Below the pieces are notes generated by a model. It saw nothing but the letters and a program-made list of their open reading frames with translations. It was not told the origin of the DNA and searched no databases. From Candidatus Eremiobacterota bacterium (lineage in GTDB: Bacteria; Vulcanimicrobiota; Vulcanimicrobiia; Vulcanimicrobiales; Vulcanimicrobiaceae), in the NCBI GenBank assembly GCA_019240525.1, contig JAFAYE010000001.1:717300-781299 (forward strand): 64,000 bases of DNA. The letters run 5' to 3'. Each line of letters starts with the position of its first letter. The first letter of the stretch is position 1. Positions 34,196 to 41,655 of this stretch are shown here, one piece after another. The position numbers were made by a program, and so were the translations under genes.

Positions 34196-35139
34196 TCACC
34201 GACGCGGCGATACTTTTGATAGCGCTCGTCGAGGAGCCGTTCTGGCGAGAGCGGCGCTAAACGCGTTAGCGCGAGGGCAATCGCATCGAGCGTGGCGGTC
34301 ACCACTGTGTCGGCGTCGCGGTGCGCGCCGCCGATCGGCTCGGCGATGATTTCGTCGACGACACCGAAGCGGTGCAAATCATCGGCGGTTAACTTCAACC
34401 GCGATGCGGCTTCTTCCGCTTTGCTCGCATCGGACCAGAGGATCGCGGCACAGCCTTCGGGCGATGCCACCGAATAGGTGCTGTGCTGCAACATCACGAC
34501 ATGGTCGGCGATTGCCAGCGCCAGGGCGCCGCCGGAACCGCCTTCGCCAATGACGACCGCGACGATCGGCACGCGCGCCGTGGCAAAGACTTGCAAACAC
34601 GCCGCGATCGCTTCGGACTGCGCGTGCTCCTCGGAAGAGATGCCGGGATCGGCGCCCTTCGTATCGACGAAGGTTACGATCGGCAGCCTCAAGTGCGCCG
34701 CCAGGCGCGCCAACCTGCTGGTCTTGCGATAGCCTTCGGGAGTGGGCATGCCGAAGTTGCGGCGCAGATTCTCGCGCGTGTCGCGGCCCCGCTGCTGACC
34801 GATCACCATCACGGGACGCCCGCGCAAGCGCGCGAAGCCGCCAACAATGGATGGGTCGTCGCGGAAATGGCGATCGCCGTGCAGCTCGTCGAAACGGTCG
34901 AAGCGCGCGATGTAATCCAAGGTGGTGGGCCGCGCCGGATGGCGGGCCATGTGCACCTTCTCCCAGGGCGAGAGCGAGCCGAAGAGCTCGCGGAGAATCG
35001 CTTGGTACTTCGCTTCGAGCGCGGCGATCTCGGCCGACATATCGAGCGGCTGAGCGGCGGAGGCCTCGCGCAGCTCGGCGATGCGCCGCTCGAGTTCGAC
35101 CAAGCCCTTCTCGCGCTCGACGATGACGTTATTGCTCAT
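34153..35139 (-). CDS. accA: Acetyl-CoA carboxylase carboxyltransferase subunit alpha
   Basis: A 328-aa protein of normal length. Helical N-terminus (VELERRIAELREASAAQP), then the crotonase-like carboxyltransferase fold: ARHPARPTTLDYI, DELHGDRHFRDDPSIVGG, VMVIGQQRGRDTRENLRRNF, TPEGYRKTSRL, DTKGADPGISSEEHAQSEAI and the oxyanion loop IGEGGSGGALALAIAD. With AccD it transfers carboxyl from carboxybiotin to acetyl-CoA, the first step of fatty acid synthesis. The start overlaps the end of accD by 11 nt, so the two subunits are made together. Biotin carboxylase and AccB are not in the window. Confidence 0.96.
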   Translation of the reverse strand: MSNNVIVEREKGLVELERRIAELREASAAQPLDMSAEIAALEAKYQAILRELFGSLSPWEKVHMARHPARPTTLDYIARFDRFDELHGDRHFRDDPSIVGGFARLRGRPVMVIGQQRGRDTRENLRRNFGMPTPEGYRKTSRLARLAAHLRLPIVTFVDTKGADPGISSEEHAQSEAIAACLQVFATARVPIVAVVIGEGGSGGALALAIADHVVMLQHSTYSVASPEGCAAILWSDASKAEEAASRLKLTADDLHRFGVVDEIIAEPIGGAHRDADTVVTATLDAIALALTRLAPLSPERLLDERYQKYRRVGEWQAEGSGSLRKVQ

Positions 35140-35977
35140 GCACCACGTACTCGAGCAGGCGCACCACGGTCTCCTTGAGCTTGCGCCGATCGACGACCAT
35201 ATCGATGGCGCCTTTTTCCAACAGAAACTCGGCGGTTTGGAATTGATCGGGGAGCCGCTGGCGAATCGTTTGTTCGATCACGCGCCGTCCGGCGAAGCCG
35301 ATCATCGCTTTCGATTCGGCCACGATCACGTCGGCTTGAAAGGCAAACGATGCGGCGACGCCGCCGGTCGTCGGATCGGTGAGCACCGCTAAGAAAAAGT
35401 TTCCGTCTTCCATGAATCGCGCGACGGCCGACGTCGTCTTTGCCATCTGCATGAGCGCGAGCATTCCTTCTTCCATGCGCGCACCACCCGACGCGGTGAA
35501 GAGCACGCATGGCACCCGTCGCCGGCGCGCCTCTTCGAACAAGAGCGTGATGCGCTCGCCGGTGACGCGGCCCATCGTTCCGCCGCGAAAATGAAAGTCC
35601 ATCACACCCAACGCGACCGCGAAACCGCCGATCGCGCCGAATCCGCAGACGACCGATTCGCTGAGGCCGCTTTGCTCGCGATCGCCTTTGAGCTTTGCCT
35701 GATAGCTTTTTTTGTCGGTCCAACCCAGCGGATCGTTCGATACGACCTCGCCGCCGATCTCCTCGAAATCGCCGTCAACCAGCGAGGCGATGCGCGCGTA
35801 TGCGCCCATGCGAAAGTGATAGCCGCAGCGCGTGCAGACATCGAGATTGGCGGTGAGGTCGCGCCGATAGAGCACCTCGCCGCACTTCGGACACTTGCTC
35901 CAGAGCGCCGAATCGTTGTTCGCCGTTGCCTTGCCGCGACGGTTTTCGCCGCTGCGCATTCCGCGCCACTCGGGCAT
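35129..35977 (-). CDS. accD: Acetyl-CoA carboxylase carboxyltransferase subunit beta
   Basis: The reading frame extends upstream into an Arg-rich shadow of the glycosyltransferase; the natural start is ATG 35977 (282 aa, normal length). Near residues 25-50 is the four-Cys zinc ribbon, CPKCGEVLYRRDLTANLDVC followed by TRCGYHF. The carboxyltransferase fold follows, with VVCGFGAIGGFAVALGVMDF, FHFRGGTMGRVTGERI, TASGGARMEEGMLALMQM and LTDPTTGGVAASFAF. It forms the alpha2beta2 enzyme with AccA. It begins 2 nt after the glycosyltransferase stop and overlaps accA by 11 nt. Confidence 0.96.
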   Translation of the reverse strand: MPEWRGMRSGENRRGKATANNDSALWSKCPKCGEVLYRRDLTANLDVCTRCGYHFRMGAYARIASLVDGDFEEIGGEVVSNDPLGWTDKKSYQAKLKGDREQSGLSESVVCGFGAIGGFAVALGVMDFHFRGGTMGRVTGERITLLFEEARRRRVPCVLFTASGGARMEEGMLALMQMAKTTSAVARFMEDGNFFLAVLTDPTTGGVAASFAFQADVIVAESKAMIGFAGRRVIEQTIRQRLPDQFQTAEFLLEKGAIDMVVDRRKLKETVVRLLEYVVHEQ

Positions 35978-35979
35978 CG

Positions 35980-36711
35980 CTACGACGCCTTGCGCGACTT
36001 GGCCGGTTGCGAGAGCCACGACGCGGCATAGAGCCGGCGAAGCTGGCGCAAGTAGTTGAAAATTTCGCGCTGATTGAGCTTCGACTCGCCGGCGACGCGA
36101 TCGGTGAAGACGTATGGAATTTCGATGGCGCGTCCGTAATGCGCCTTGGCGATGACTTCGAGACCGATCTTGAAGCCGATCGGATCGAGGGTGACACCGT
36201 CGAGTGCGTCGCGCCGGACCAAGAAGTAGCCGCTGGTGACGTCTTTGACGCGGGTGAGCGGACGCGCGAGCCAACAAGCGACGCGCGACGTAATCACGCG
36301 GCGCGCCGGCCAATTGGCGATGCCGCCACCGTGAACGTAGCGGCTTCCGACCGCGAGTCCATATTCGCCCGATTCCAGCGCCGCAGCCATGTTCGGCAAC
36401 GCGCGAACGTCGTGACTAAAATCGGCATCCATCGCTCCGAGCAACACCGATTGCGGGCGCGCAATTCTCCAGCCCTCGATGACGGCGCTCGACAATCCCA
36501 GCTTGCCGCTGCGATGTAGAGCGCGAACCGGTAACCGCTTTGAGAGTTCGTCGACGATGGCGCCCGTGCCGTCGGGGGAGTTGTCGTCAACGACGATGAT
36601 CTCGCCATCGAGCGCGTTTGCGCGAAAGGTCGCATCGAGCGTACCGACCAGCTTTTCAATGCCGGCGGCCTCGTTATAGGTTGGAATGACGATCGAGAAC
36701 GGGAGGGGCAT
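35980..36711 (-). CDS. GT2 glycosyltransferase, polyprenol-phosphate mannose/glucose synthase type
   Basis: A 243-aa GT-A fold enzyme. FSIVIPTYNEAAGIEKLV opens the nucleotide-sugar site, IIVVDDNSPDGTGAIV gives the first Asp cluster, and GAMDADFSHDVRALPNM holds the DxD metal site. LAVGSRYVHGGG and TSGYFLVRRDALDG match the DPM1/DPMS family. There is no C-terminal membrane domain, so it is the short soluble form. It should move a sugar from GDP or UDP to a polyprenyl phosphate carrier for envelope glycan or lipid glycosylation. It sits between rsmE (14-nt gap) and accD (2-nt gap). Confidence 0.88.
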   Translation of the reverse strand: MPLPFSIVIPTYNEAAGIEKLVGTLDATFRANALDGEIIVVDDNSPDGTGAIVDELSKRLPVRALHRSGKLGLSSAVIEGWRIARPQSVLLGAMDADFSHDVRALPNMAAALESGEYGLAVGSRYVHGGGIANWPARRVITSRVACWLARPLTRVKDVTSGYFLVRRDALDGVTLDPIGFKIGLEVIAKAHYGRAIEIPYVFTDRVAGESKLNQREIFNYLRQLRRLYAASWLSQPAKSRKAS

Positions 36712-36725
36712 GCGAACCGCTGCTT

Positions 36726-37463
36726 CTACGACGTCAAGGCTCCTATCACCGCCAACAGCGCCAGCGCGGCGGTATCGGTGCGGAGAATTCGCGAACCCAG
36801 CGAGACCGCCAGCGCACCATGCTGCGACGCCGCCTCGGCTTCCGCATGGGTGAAACCGCCCTCGGGACCGATGACGACCAGCGCGCGTCCGGATGCCGGC
36901 AGCGCTTGGCGCAACGCGTCAACCAATGGCCGCGAGGGCGCGAGCTCCCATGCAAAAACGACGATTTGATAGGCGGAAAATCGTTCGAGCAACCGCTCGA
37001 AGCGTAACGGAGCCTCGATAGCGGGAACCTCGCGCCGGCCGCATTGCTGCGCCGCGGTTCGCGCCAAGCGGCGCCAGCGCGCCAGCTTCTCGGCGCCGAC
37101 CGTGCGCGCCACGTTGCGCTCGCTATAAAACGGAAGAAACGCGCTTGCGCCAAGCTCGGTGCCCTTTTCGATGACGAAGTCCATTCGCCGCGCCTTGGGG
37201 ACCGCTTGCGCGACGTCAATTGCGAGAGCGGCGCGAGTGTCGGATTCGGAATCGAGCCGCTGCTGCACCGTCGCGCGCACGACCGTTCCCACCGCTTCGA
37301 TGCTTGCGGTGAAAGCGTTCGCGGAGGAATCGATTAGCTCGATTCGTTCGCCGGGCTGCAAACGGAGAACGCGCGCAATCTTGTGCGCGTCGCTTTCACG
37401 GATCTCCACGACATCGCCGGCTTCGTGAGTTCCTTCGACGAAGAAGCGGCGCGCCGATACCAA
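36726..37463 (-). CDS. rsmE: 16S rRNA (uracil(1498)-N3)-methyltransferase
   Basis: A 245-aa protein with an N-terminal PUA-like barrel (ARRFFVEGTHEAGDVVEIRE, DAHKIARVLRLQPGERIELI) and a C-terminal SPOUT trefoil knot (ALVVIGPEGGFTHAEAEA, SLGSRILRTDTAALALLA), the two hallmark parts of RsmE. KARRMDFVIEKGTELG is the conserved linker. It methylates U1498 in the decoding centre of 16S rRNA. It follows dnaJ by 4 nt; the dnaJ-rsmE order is common in Gram-positive and related genomes. Confidence 0.95.
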   Translation of the reverse strand: MVSARRFFVEGTHEAGDVVEIRESDAHKIARVLRLQPGERIELIDSSANAFTASIEAVGTVVRATVQQRLDSESDTRAALAIDVAQAVPKARRMDFVIEKGTELGASAFLPFYSERNVARTVGAEKLARWRRLARTAAQQCGRREVPAIEAPLRFERLLERFSAYQIVVFAWELAPSRPLVDALRQALPASGRALVVIGPEGGFTHAEAEAASQHGALAVSLGSRILRTDTAALALLAVIGALTS

Positions 37464-37467
37464 TGGT

Positions 37468-38589
37468 TTACTCGGGACGGAAGGCGTCTTTCACGCGATC
37501 GAAAAACGTGCGCTCCTCGATCGCGTCGCCGCCGGCACGAGCGTACTCTTCGAGCAGATTGCGCTGTCGTTTGTTCAGCTTCGCTGGAACGATGACGTGC
37601 ACGGTGACGTGATGGTCGCCGCGATGCGCTGCACGCAGGCCGGGCATGCCGTGTCCGCGCAGCCGAAAGGTCGCGGCCGACTGGGTTCCCGGCGCTAAGG
37701 TCAACTCGACGTCACCACCGAGCGACGGAACCTCGATCGTCGAGCCGAGCGCGGCTTCGGTAAAGCTGATCGGAACGTCAACGTAAGTGTCGCGCCCCTC
37801 CCGCTTAAAGACGCGATGCGCGGCTATGCTCAAATAGACGTAGAGATCGCCAGACGGGCCGCCGCGGGCTCCGCCTTCGCCTTTTCCCGCAATGCGAATT
37901 CGCGAGCCGTCGTCGACGCCGGGCGGCACGTTCACCGTCAAGCGCGTCTCTTGTTGGAGGCGTCCGCGCCCGGCGCAAGTTTCGCATGGCTGCGCGATCG
38001 TATGGCCTTCGCCGGCGCAGCGCGGGCATGTCGTCTGCGTAACGATTTGCCCGAGCGGCGTCTGTCGCGCGGCGCGAACCGCGCCGCTGCCACCGCATCG
38101 CTCGCAAGGAACGATGATCGTTCCCGGTCGCGCGCCGCTTCCATTACACGTTTCACATTGCGCCTGGCGATCGAAGACGATCTCGCGCGAGGTTCCGTGG
38201 AATGCTTCTTCGAGCGTGATCTCCACGTCGTAGCGCAGGTCGGATCCGCGCTCGGGGCCGGCGCGCCGTGTTTGCGCCGCGCCGCGCGCGTTGCCGAAAA
38301 AGACATCGAAGATATCGCCGAAACCGGCAGCGCCGAAGCCGAAATCTCCCGCACCGGCCGACGCGCCGTTGCCGACGTAGCCGAAGCGATCGTACTGCGA
38401 TCGTTTCTTGGGATCGGAGAGCACCTCGTAGGCTTCGTTGATCTCTTTGAAGTGGTGTTCGGCCTTCGACTTATCTTCAGCGACGTCGGGATGGTGCCGA
38501 CGCGCCAGTGCGCGATAGGCTTGCTTTATCTCATCCCCCGAGGCTTCTCGCGAAACGCCGAGGATCTCGTAGTAATCCGTGGTGGGCAT
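37468..38589 (-). CDS. dnaJ: Molecular chaperone DnaJ
   Basis: A 373-aa protein with the full type I build. The J domain ([20 protein letters not shown]) has HPD at about residue 34. The Gly/Phe region ([20 protein letters not shown]) covers about 80-105. The zinc centre has four C-x-x-C-x-G-x-G repeats ([32 protein letters not shown]) between about 145 and 210. The C-terminal substrate domains follow ([19 protein letters not shown]). It stimulates the DnaK ATPase and delivers substrates. It starts one base after the hrcA stop; dnaK and grpE are not in the window. Confidence 0.97.
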   Translation of the reverse strand: MPTTDYYEILGVSREASGDEIKQAYRALARRHHPDVAEDKSKAEHHFKEINEAYEVLSDPKKRSQYDRFGYVGNGASAGAGDFGFGAAGFGDIFDVFFGNARGAAQTRRAGPERGSDLRYDVEITLEEAFHGTSREIVFDRQAQCETCNGSGARPGTIIVPCERCGGSGAVRAARQTPLGQIVTQTTCPRCAGEGHTIAQPCETCAGRGRLQQETRLTVNVPPGVDDGSRIRIAGKGEGGARGGPSGDLYVYLSIAAHRVFKREGRDTYVDVPISFTEAALGSTIEVPSLGGDVELTLAPGTQSAATFRLRGHGMPGLRAAHRGDHHVTVHVIVPAKLNKRQRNLLEEYARAGGDAIEERTFFDRVKDAFRPE

Positions 38590-39645
38590 CTATGCGCGTG
38601 GTATGTCGTCGACGTCGGAGAGCCGTTCGCTCAAGGTTTGCGCGGTGCCGGAGGCGAGTGCCAGCAGACGCGCGTAGGGCATCCGCCTCGGGCCGAGGAT
38701 TGAGAGCATTCCCAACGCGTGCGATCCGAAATGATACGGCACGGTGACGATCGAGAAGTCGGCGAGCTCTTCGCTACCCAGCTCGCGTCCGATTTTGACA
38801 CTGGCGGCGTCGTCGTTCACGGCGTCGGCGACGAGTTGATAGAGCGTCTTCTGTTCTTCGACGATCCGGAGAATGGAGCGCAGCTTGCGGAGATCTTGAA
38901 ACTCGGGCTGATCGAGCAGATTCTGCGCGCCGGCCGCGGCGATGGCCGGCTGCTCGTTCGGACGCGCCGAAGCGGCGGCGTTGAGCACCGCGCCGCGCAG
39001 GTCGTCGGAGACGCGCGCTTCTTGCGCGGCTTGCGCGATCTCGGCGTCGGTGACGTCGCCGAGTGGGCGATTGGCAAATCGCAGATTGAGCGCATTCGAA
39101 AAGCGAGTGAGGTCGTCGGGATGCACTTCCGCGCCGAGCTCAAAGAGACTCTGCGCGGCGACACCAAGCGAGGTTACGACGATTGCGACGCCGGTATGCG
39201 GCGAGAGCCAGATGAGTTGAATGTGTTTGAAGACTTGCGCATCTTGCTGCGGCTTGGTAACGAACGCTAAGTTATTCGAAAGGCGTCCGAGTAAGCGCGT
39301 CGTGTGATCGATGATCTCGTCGAGCTCGCGCGTCGCGTCACCCAACTCGTCGTGAATCCGGCGCCGCTCGGCTTCGGTGAGCTCTTCGGGCAACATCAAG
39401 CGATCGACGTACGTGCGATAGCCCGCGTCGGAGGGAATGCGCCCGGCCGACGTATGCGGCTGCACGAGGTAACCGCCGGCTTCGAGCTCGGCCATCTCGT
39501 TGCGCACCGTGGCCGAACTGATGCCGAGGTTATATTTTTGCGTCAGCGCCTGCGAGCCCACCGGCTCGGCGGTGGCGATATACTCGTAGACGACGGTCGC
39601 GAGGATATAAGCCTTGCGTTTATCGAGGCCGGGGCTATTGATCAC
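38590..39645 (-). CDS. hrcA: Heat-inducible transcription repressor HrcA
   Basis: A 351-aa protein. Winged helix at the N-terminus (KAYILATVVYEYIATAEPVG then SQALTQKYNLGISSATVRNE), followed by the conserved LEAGGYLVQPHTSAGRIPSD and AGYRTYVDRLM. The C-terminal GAF-like/dimer part includes NLAFVTKPQQDAQVFKHIQL and VTVPYHFGSHALGMLSILGP. HrcA binds CIRCE operators and represses chaperone genes; it is itself folded by GroEL. A CIRCE-like inverted repeat lies 11 nt upstream of its start, so the operon should be self-repressed. Confidence 0.96.
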   Translation of the reverse strand: MINSPGLDKRKAYILATVVYEYIATAEPVGSQALTQKYNLGISSATVRNEMAELEAGGYLVQPHTSAGRIPSDAGYRTYVDRLMLPEELTEAERRRIHDELGDATRELDEIIDHTTRLLGRLSNNLAFVTKPQQDAQVFKHIQLIWLSPHTGVAIVVTSLGVAAQSLFELGAEVHPDDLTRFSNALNLRFANRPLGDVTDAEIAQAAQEARVSDDLRGAVLNAAASARPNEQPAIAAAGAQNLLDQPEFQDLRKLRSILRIVEEQKTLYQLVADAVNDDAASVKIGRELGSEELADFSIVTVPYHFGSHALGMLSILGPRRMPYARLLALASGTAQTLSERLSDVDDIPRA

Positions 39646-39655
39646 GCCCTCTACT

Positions 39656-39682
39656 GTAGCACTCTGGCGGCGCGAGTGCCAG
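39656..39682. promoter_or_regulatory. CIRCE-like operator
   Basis: Two 9-nt half sites, GTAGCACTC (39656-39664) and GAGTGCCAG (39674-39682), are separated by exactly 9 nt. The consensus is TTAGCACTC-N9-GAGTGCTAA; the left half matches at 8 of 9 positions and the right half at 7 of 9. It lies just upstream of hrcA, whose product is the known CIRCE-binding repressor. Confidence 0.85.
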
Positions 39683-39764
39683 CGGTGGGCACCCGCTAAG
39701 GCTTTGCAAGCGAGGCCTTCCTGCTGCTCGCGGGGCCAAGCCGCAGCAAGCCGAATGTTTCCGC

Positions 39765-41084
39765 ATGGCTACCTTGGTTATTACCCGTTGCGCGCTTTGC
39801 ATCAGCGCGGTTGTTGCATTTCTTGCAGGATGCGGCGGAGCGCAGCCGCCGATCGGCGCGCCGGGCACGACGGCCAACGCGGCGACGTCCTCTTCTTATA
39901 ATGTGCTCCTGAGGTTCGGATCGACGCCACATAGGCTTTCGCAAGGGAGACGTCCGGGCGGCTTGCTCAACGTCGCCGGGACGTTCTACGGCACGACCCT
40001 CGGGGGCGGCGGATTTGACGAGGGAACTGCCTATAGCCTGACTCCGTCGGGCAAGGATAAGATACTGTATCGCTTTCGCGGCGGCTCCGACGCGGCGCAC
40101 CCGGGGGCTGCGTTGATCGACGTCGGCGGTACATTGTACGGCACGTCGGCCTTCGGCGGCGGGGGATGTTTCAATACGTATGACGCCGGCTGTGGGACGG
40201 TGTACAGCATAACGACGGCGGGCGTGGAGACGGTGTTGCACCGCTTCACCGGCGGATGCCAGGGCTGCACCGATGGAGCAAATCCGTACGCGAGCCTCCT
40301 CGACGTGAACGGCACACTGTACGGCACGACATCCGGCGGCGGCGTCGGCAGCACAAGTTCATACTATTGTTGCGGAACAATTTTCACGATCAGCAAGGGC
40401 GGCAAATATAACGTGCTCTACCGCTTTTGCAGCGCGTCCAGCGGTTCCAATTGTCCCGATGGAGACTCCCCAACCGCGGGCCTGATCGACGTCAACGGCA
40501 CATTGTACGGCGCGACCGTGGGGGGTGGCGAGTATGGCGCCGGGACGGTCTTCAGCATCAGCACGACCGGCAAAGAAAACGTTCTGTACAGCTTTACCGG
40601 CGGCGCCGACGGGTTGTGGCCGGAAGGGACCTTGATCGAGCTCAACGGCACGTTGTACGGCACGACGTACGCGGGTGGCTCGCAGAGCTGCCACCTGCAC
40701 TTTTCGAATGGTTGCGGAACCGTTTACAGCGTAAGCATCTCCCGCGCGGAGAACGTGCTGCACGCCTTCACCGGCGGCTCCGACGGGGCGCGTCCGTTTG
40801 CAGGCTTGACGAACGTGAATGGTGCGCTCTTCGGCACAGCGCAGCTTGGAGGGAGCGGCGATTGCAGGACATCGTCTCGCACGACCGGTTGCGGAATCGT
40901 CTACGAAATTACGACCGCCGGCTCCGAGTCGATACTGCACACGTTCACCAGCGGCAGCGACGGCGCGTACCCAAATGCGAGCTTAGTGAATGTTAGCGGA
41001 ACACTCTACGGCACAACGCCTTACGGCGGCGTCGCCGATTGCAGAGACGACGGATGTGGGACCGTTTTTTCGCTAAAGCCGTAA
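39765..41084 (+). CDS. GloVer (TIGR03803) tandem-repeat lipoprotein
   Basis: A 439-aa protein with a lipoprotein signal (lipobox Cys in VAFLAGCGG, about residue 23). The body is about eight repeats, each with a '(G)TVYSI..G.E.VLH.F.GG.DG' strand pair and an 'L.D.NGTLYGTT..GG' strand pair, for example VNGTLYGATVGGGEYGAGTV. This is the choice-of-anchor GloVer family, which folds as a beta-propeller-like or solenoid structure on the cell surface; the ligand is unknown. It diverges from hrcA and overlaps the TlpA gene by 12 nt at the 3' end. A remnant of a second copy lies at 10678-10884. Confidence 0.88.
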   Translation: MATLVITRCALCISAVVAFLAGCGGAQPPIGAPGTTANAATSSSYNVLLRFGSTPHRLSQGRRPGGLLNVAGTFYGTTLGGGGFDEGTAYSLTPSGKDKILYRFRGGSDAAHPGAALIDVGGTLYGTSAFGGGGCFNTYDAGCGTVYSITTAGVETVLHRFTGGCQGCTDGANPYASLLDVNGTLYGTTSGGGVGSTSSYYCCGTIFTISKGGKYNVLYRFCSASSGSNCPDGDSPTAGLIDVNGTLYGATVGGGEYGAGTVFSISTTGKENVLYSFTGGADGLWPEGTLIELNGTLYGTTYAGGSQSCHLHFSNGCGTVYSVSISRAENVLHAFTGGSDGARPFAGLTNVNGALFGTAQLGGSGDCRTSSRTTGCGIVYEITTAGSESILHTFTSGSDGAYPNASLVNVSGTLYGTTPYGGVADCRDDGCGTVFSLKP

Positions 41085-41597
41085 CCTTCGGTTCGAAAGC
41101 TTGGCGCTTCGTTCAGTGCTGGGGTTGACACTTGGGAGAGCGTGCTCGACTGCTTGTGACAGCTCCGGCCAGCTCAGGGCACCAACCGAAACGTAGGAGA
41201 CGTTGCCATTGGGCGCGAGCACGAGCGTTACCGGAATCGCCGAGACCGAATAGATTCTAAAGACGGTGCCCGCGATGTCTTCAACGAGCGGCAGGGTGAT
41301 GTTCGAACCGTGCAAATAGTTGGCAGCGACGTCGGAAGGTTCTTGGGAGATCGTGACGACCGCGACCCGATTGCCGTAGGTTTCGCGCGCGCGCACGAAC
41401 TCGTCGAGCTCGGCGGTGCAGACGTGACACCAGGTTGCCCAAAAATCGATGATGACGACCCTGCCGCGAAAATCGGAGAGGGACTCGGTGCCGCGCGGAG
41501 TCGGGAAGGCAAAGTTCGGCGCGGGCGCATCGTAACGGATAGTTTCGAGCCCCGTTGACGAGGCCGTCAGTGCCGCGAAGACGATTGCAGCGAACAT
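41073..41597 (-). CDS. TlpA-like thiol-disulfide oxidoreductase
   Basis: A 174-aa exported thioredoxin-fold protein with a short signal (MFAAIVFAALTASSTG). The family phrases are APNFAFPTPRGTESLSDFRG, VVIIDFWATWCHVCTAELDE (active site C-x-x-C about residue 57) and the cis-Pro loop SAIPVTLVLAPNG. It should reduce or make disulfides in exported proteins, for example for cytochrome c maturation. It is divergent from the acetyl-CoA synthetase gene (58-nt gap) and convergent with the GloVer gene. Confidence 0.88.
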   Translation of the reverse strand: MFAAIVFAALTASSTGLETIRYDAPAPNFAFPTPRGTESLSDFRGRVVIIDFWATWCHVCTAELDEFVRARETYGNRVAVVTISQEPSDVAANYLHGSNITLPLVEDIAGTVFRIYSVSAIPVTLVLAPNGNVSYVSVGALSWPELSQAVEHALPSVNPSTERSAKLSNRRLRL

Positions 41598-41655
41598 TTT
41601 CTGACGCGTTTATCTTCGGCAGGCATGGCTCGTGCGCCTCGGTAACGCTTGCGTG

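Noticed and set aside
33837-34199. N-terminal extension of the S1-domain gene (240-codon frame)
   Set aside because: The extra part lies entirely over ftsB in another frame and has Arg/Ser-rich shadow composition; the GTG at 33836 overlapping the ftsB stop is a better start.
35978-36313. N-terminal extension of accD
   Set aside because: Overlaps the glycosyltransferase gene in another frame; AccD homology starts at the ATG at 35977.
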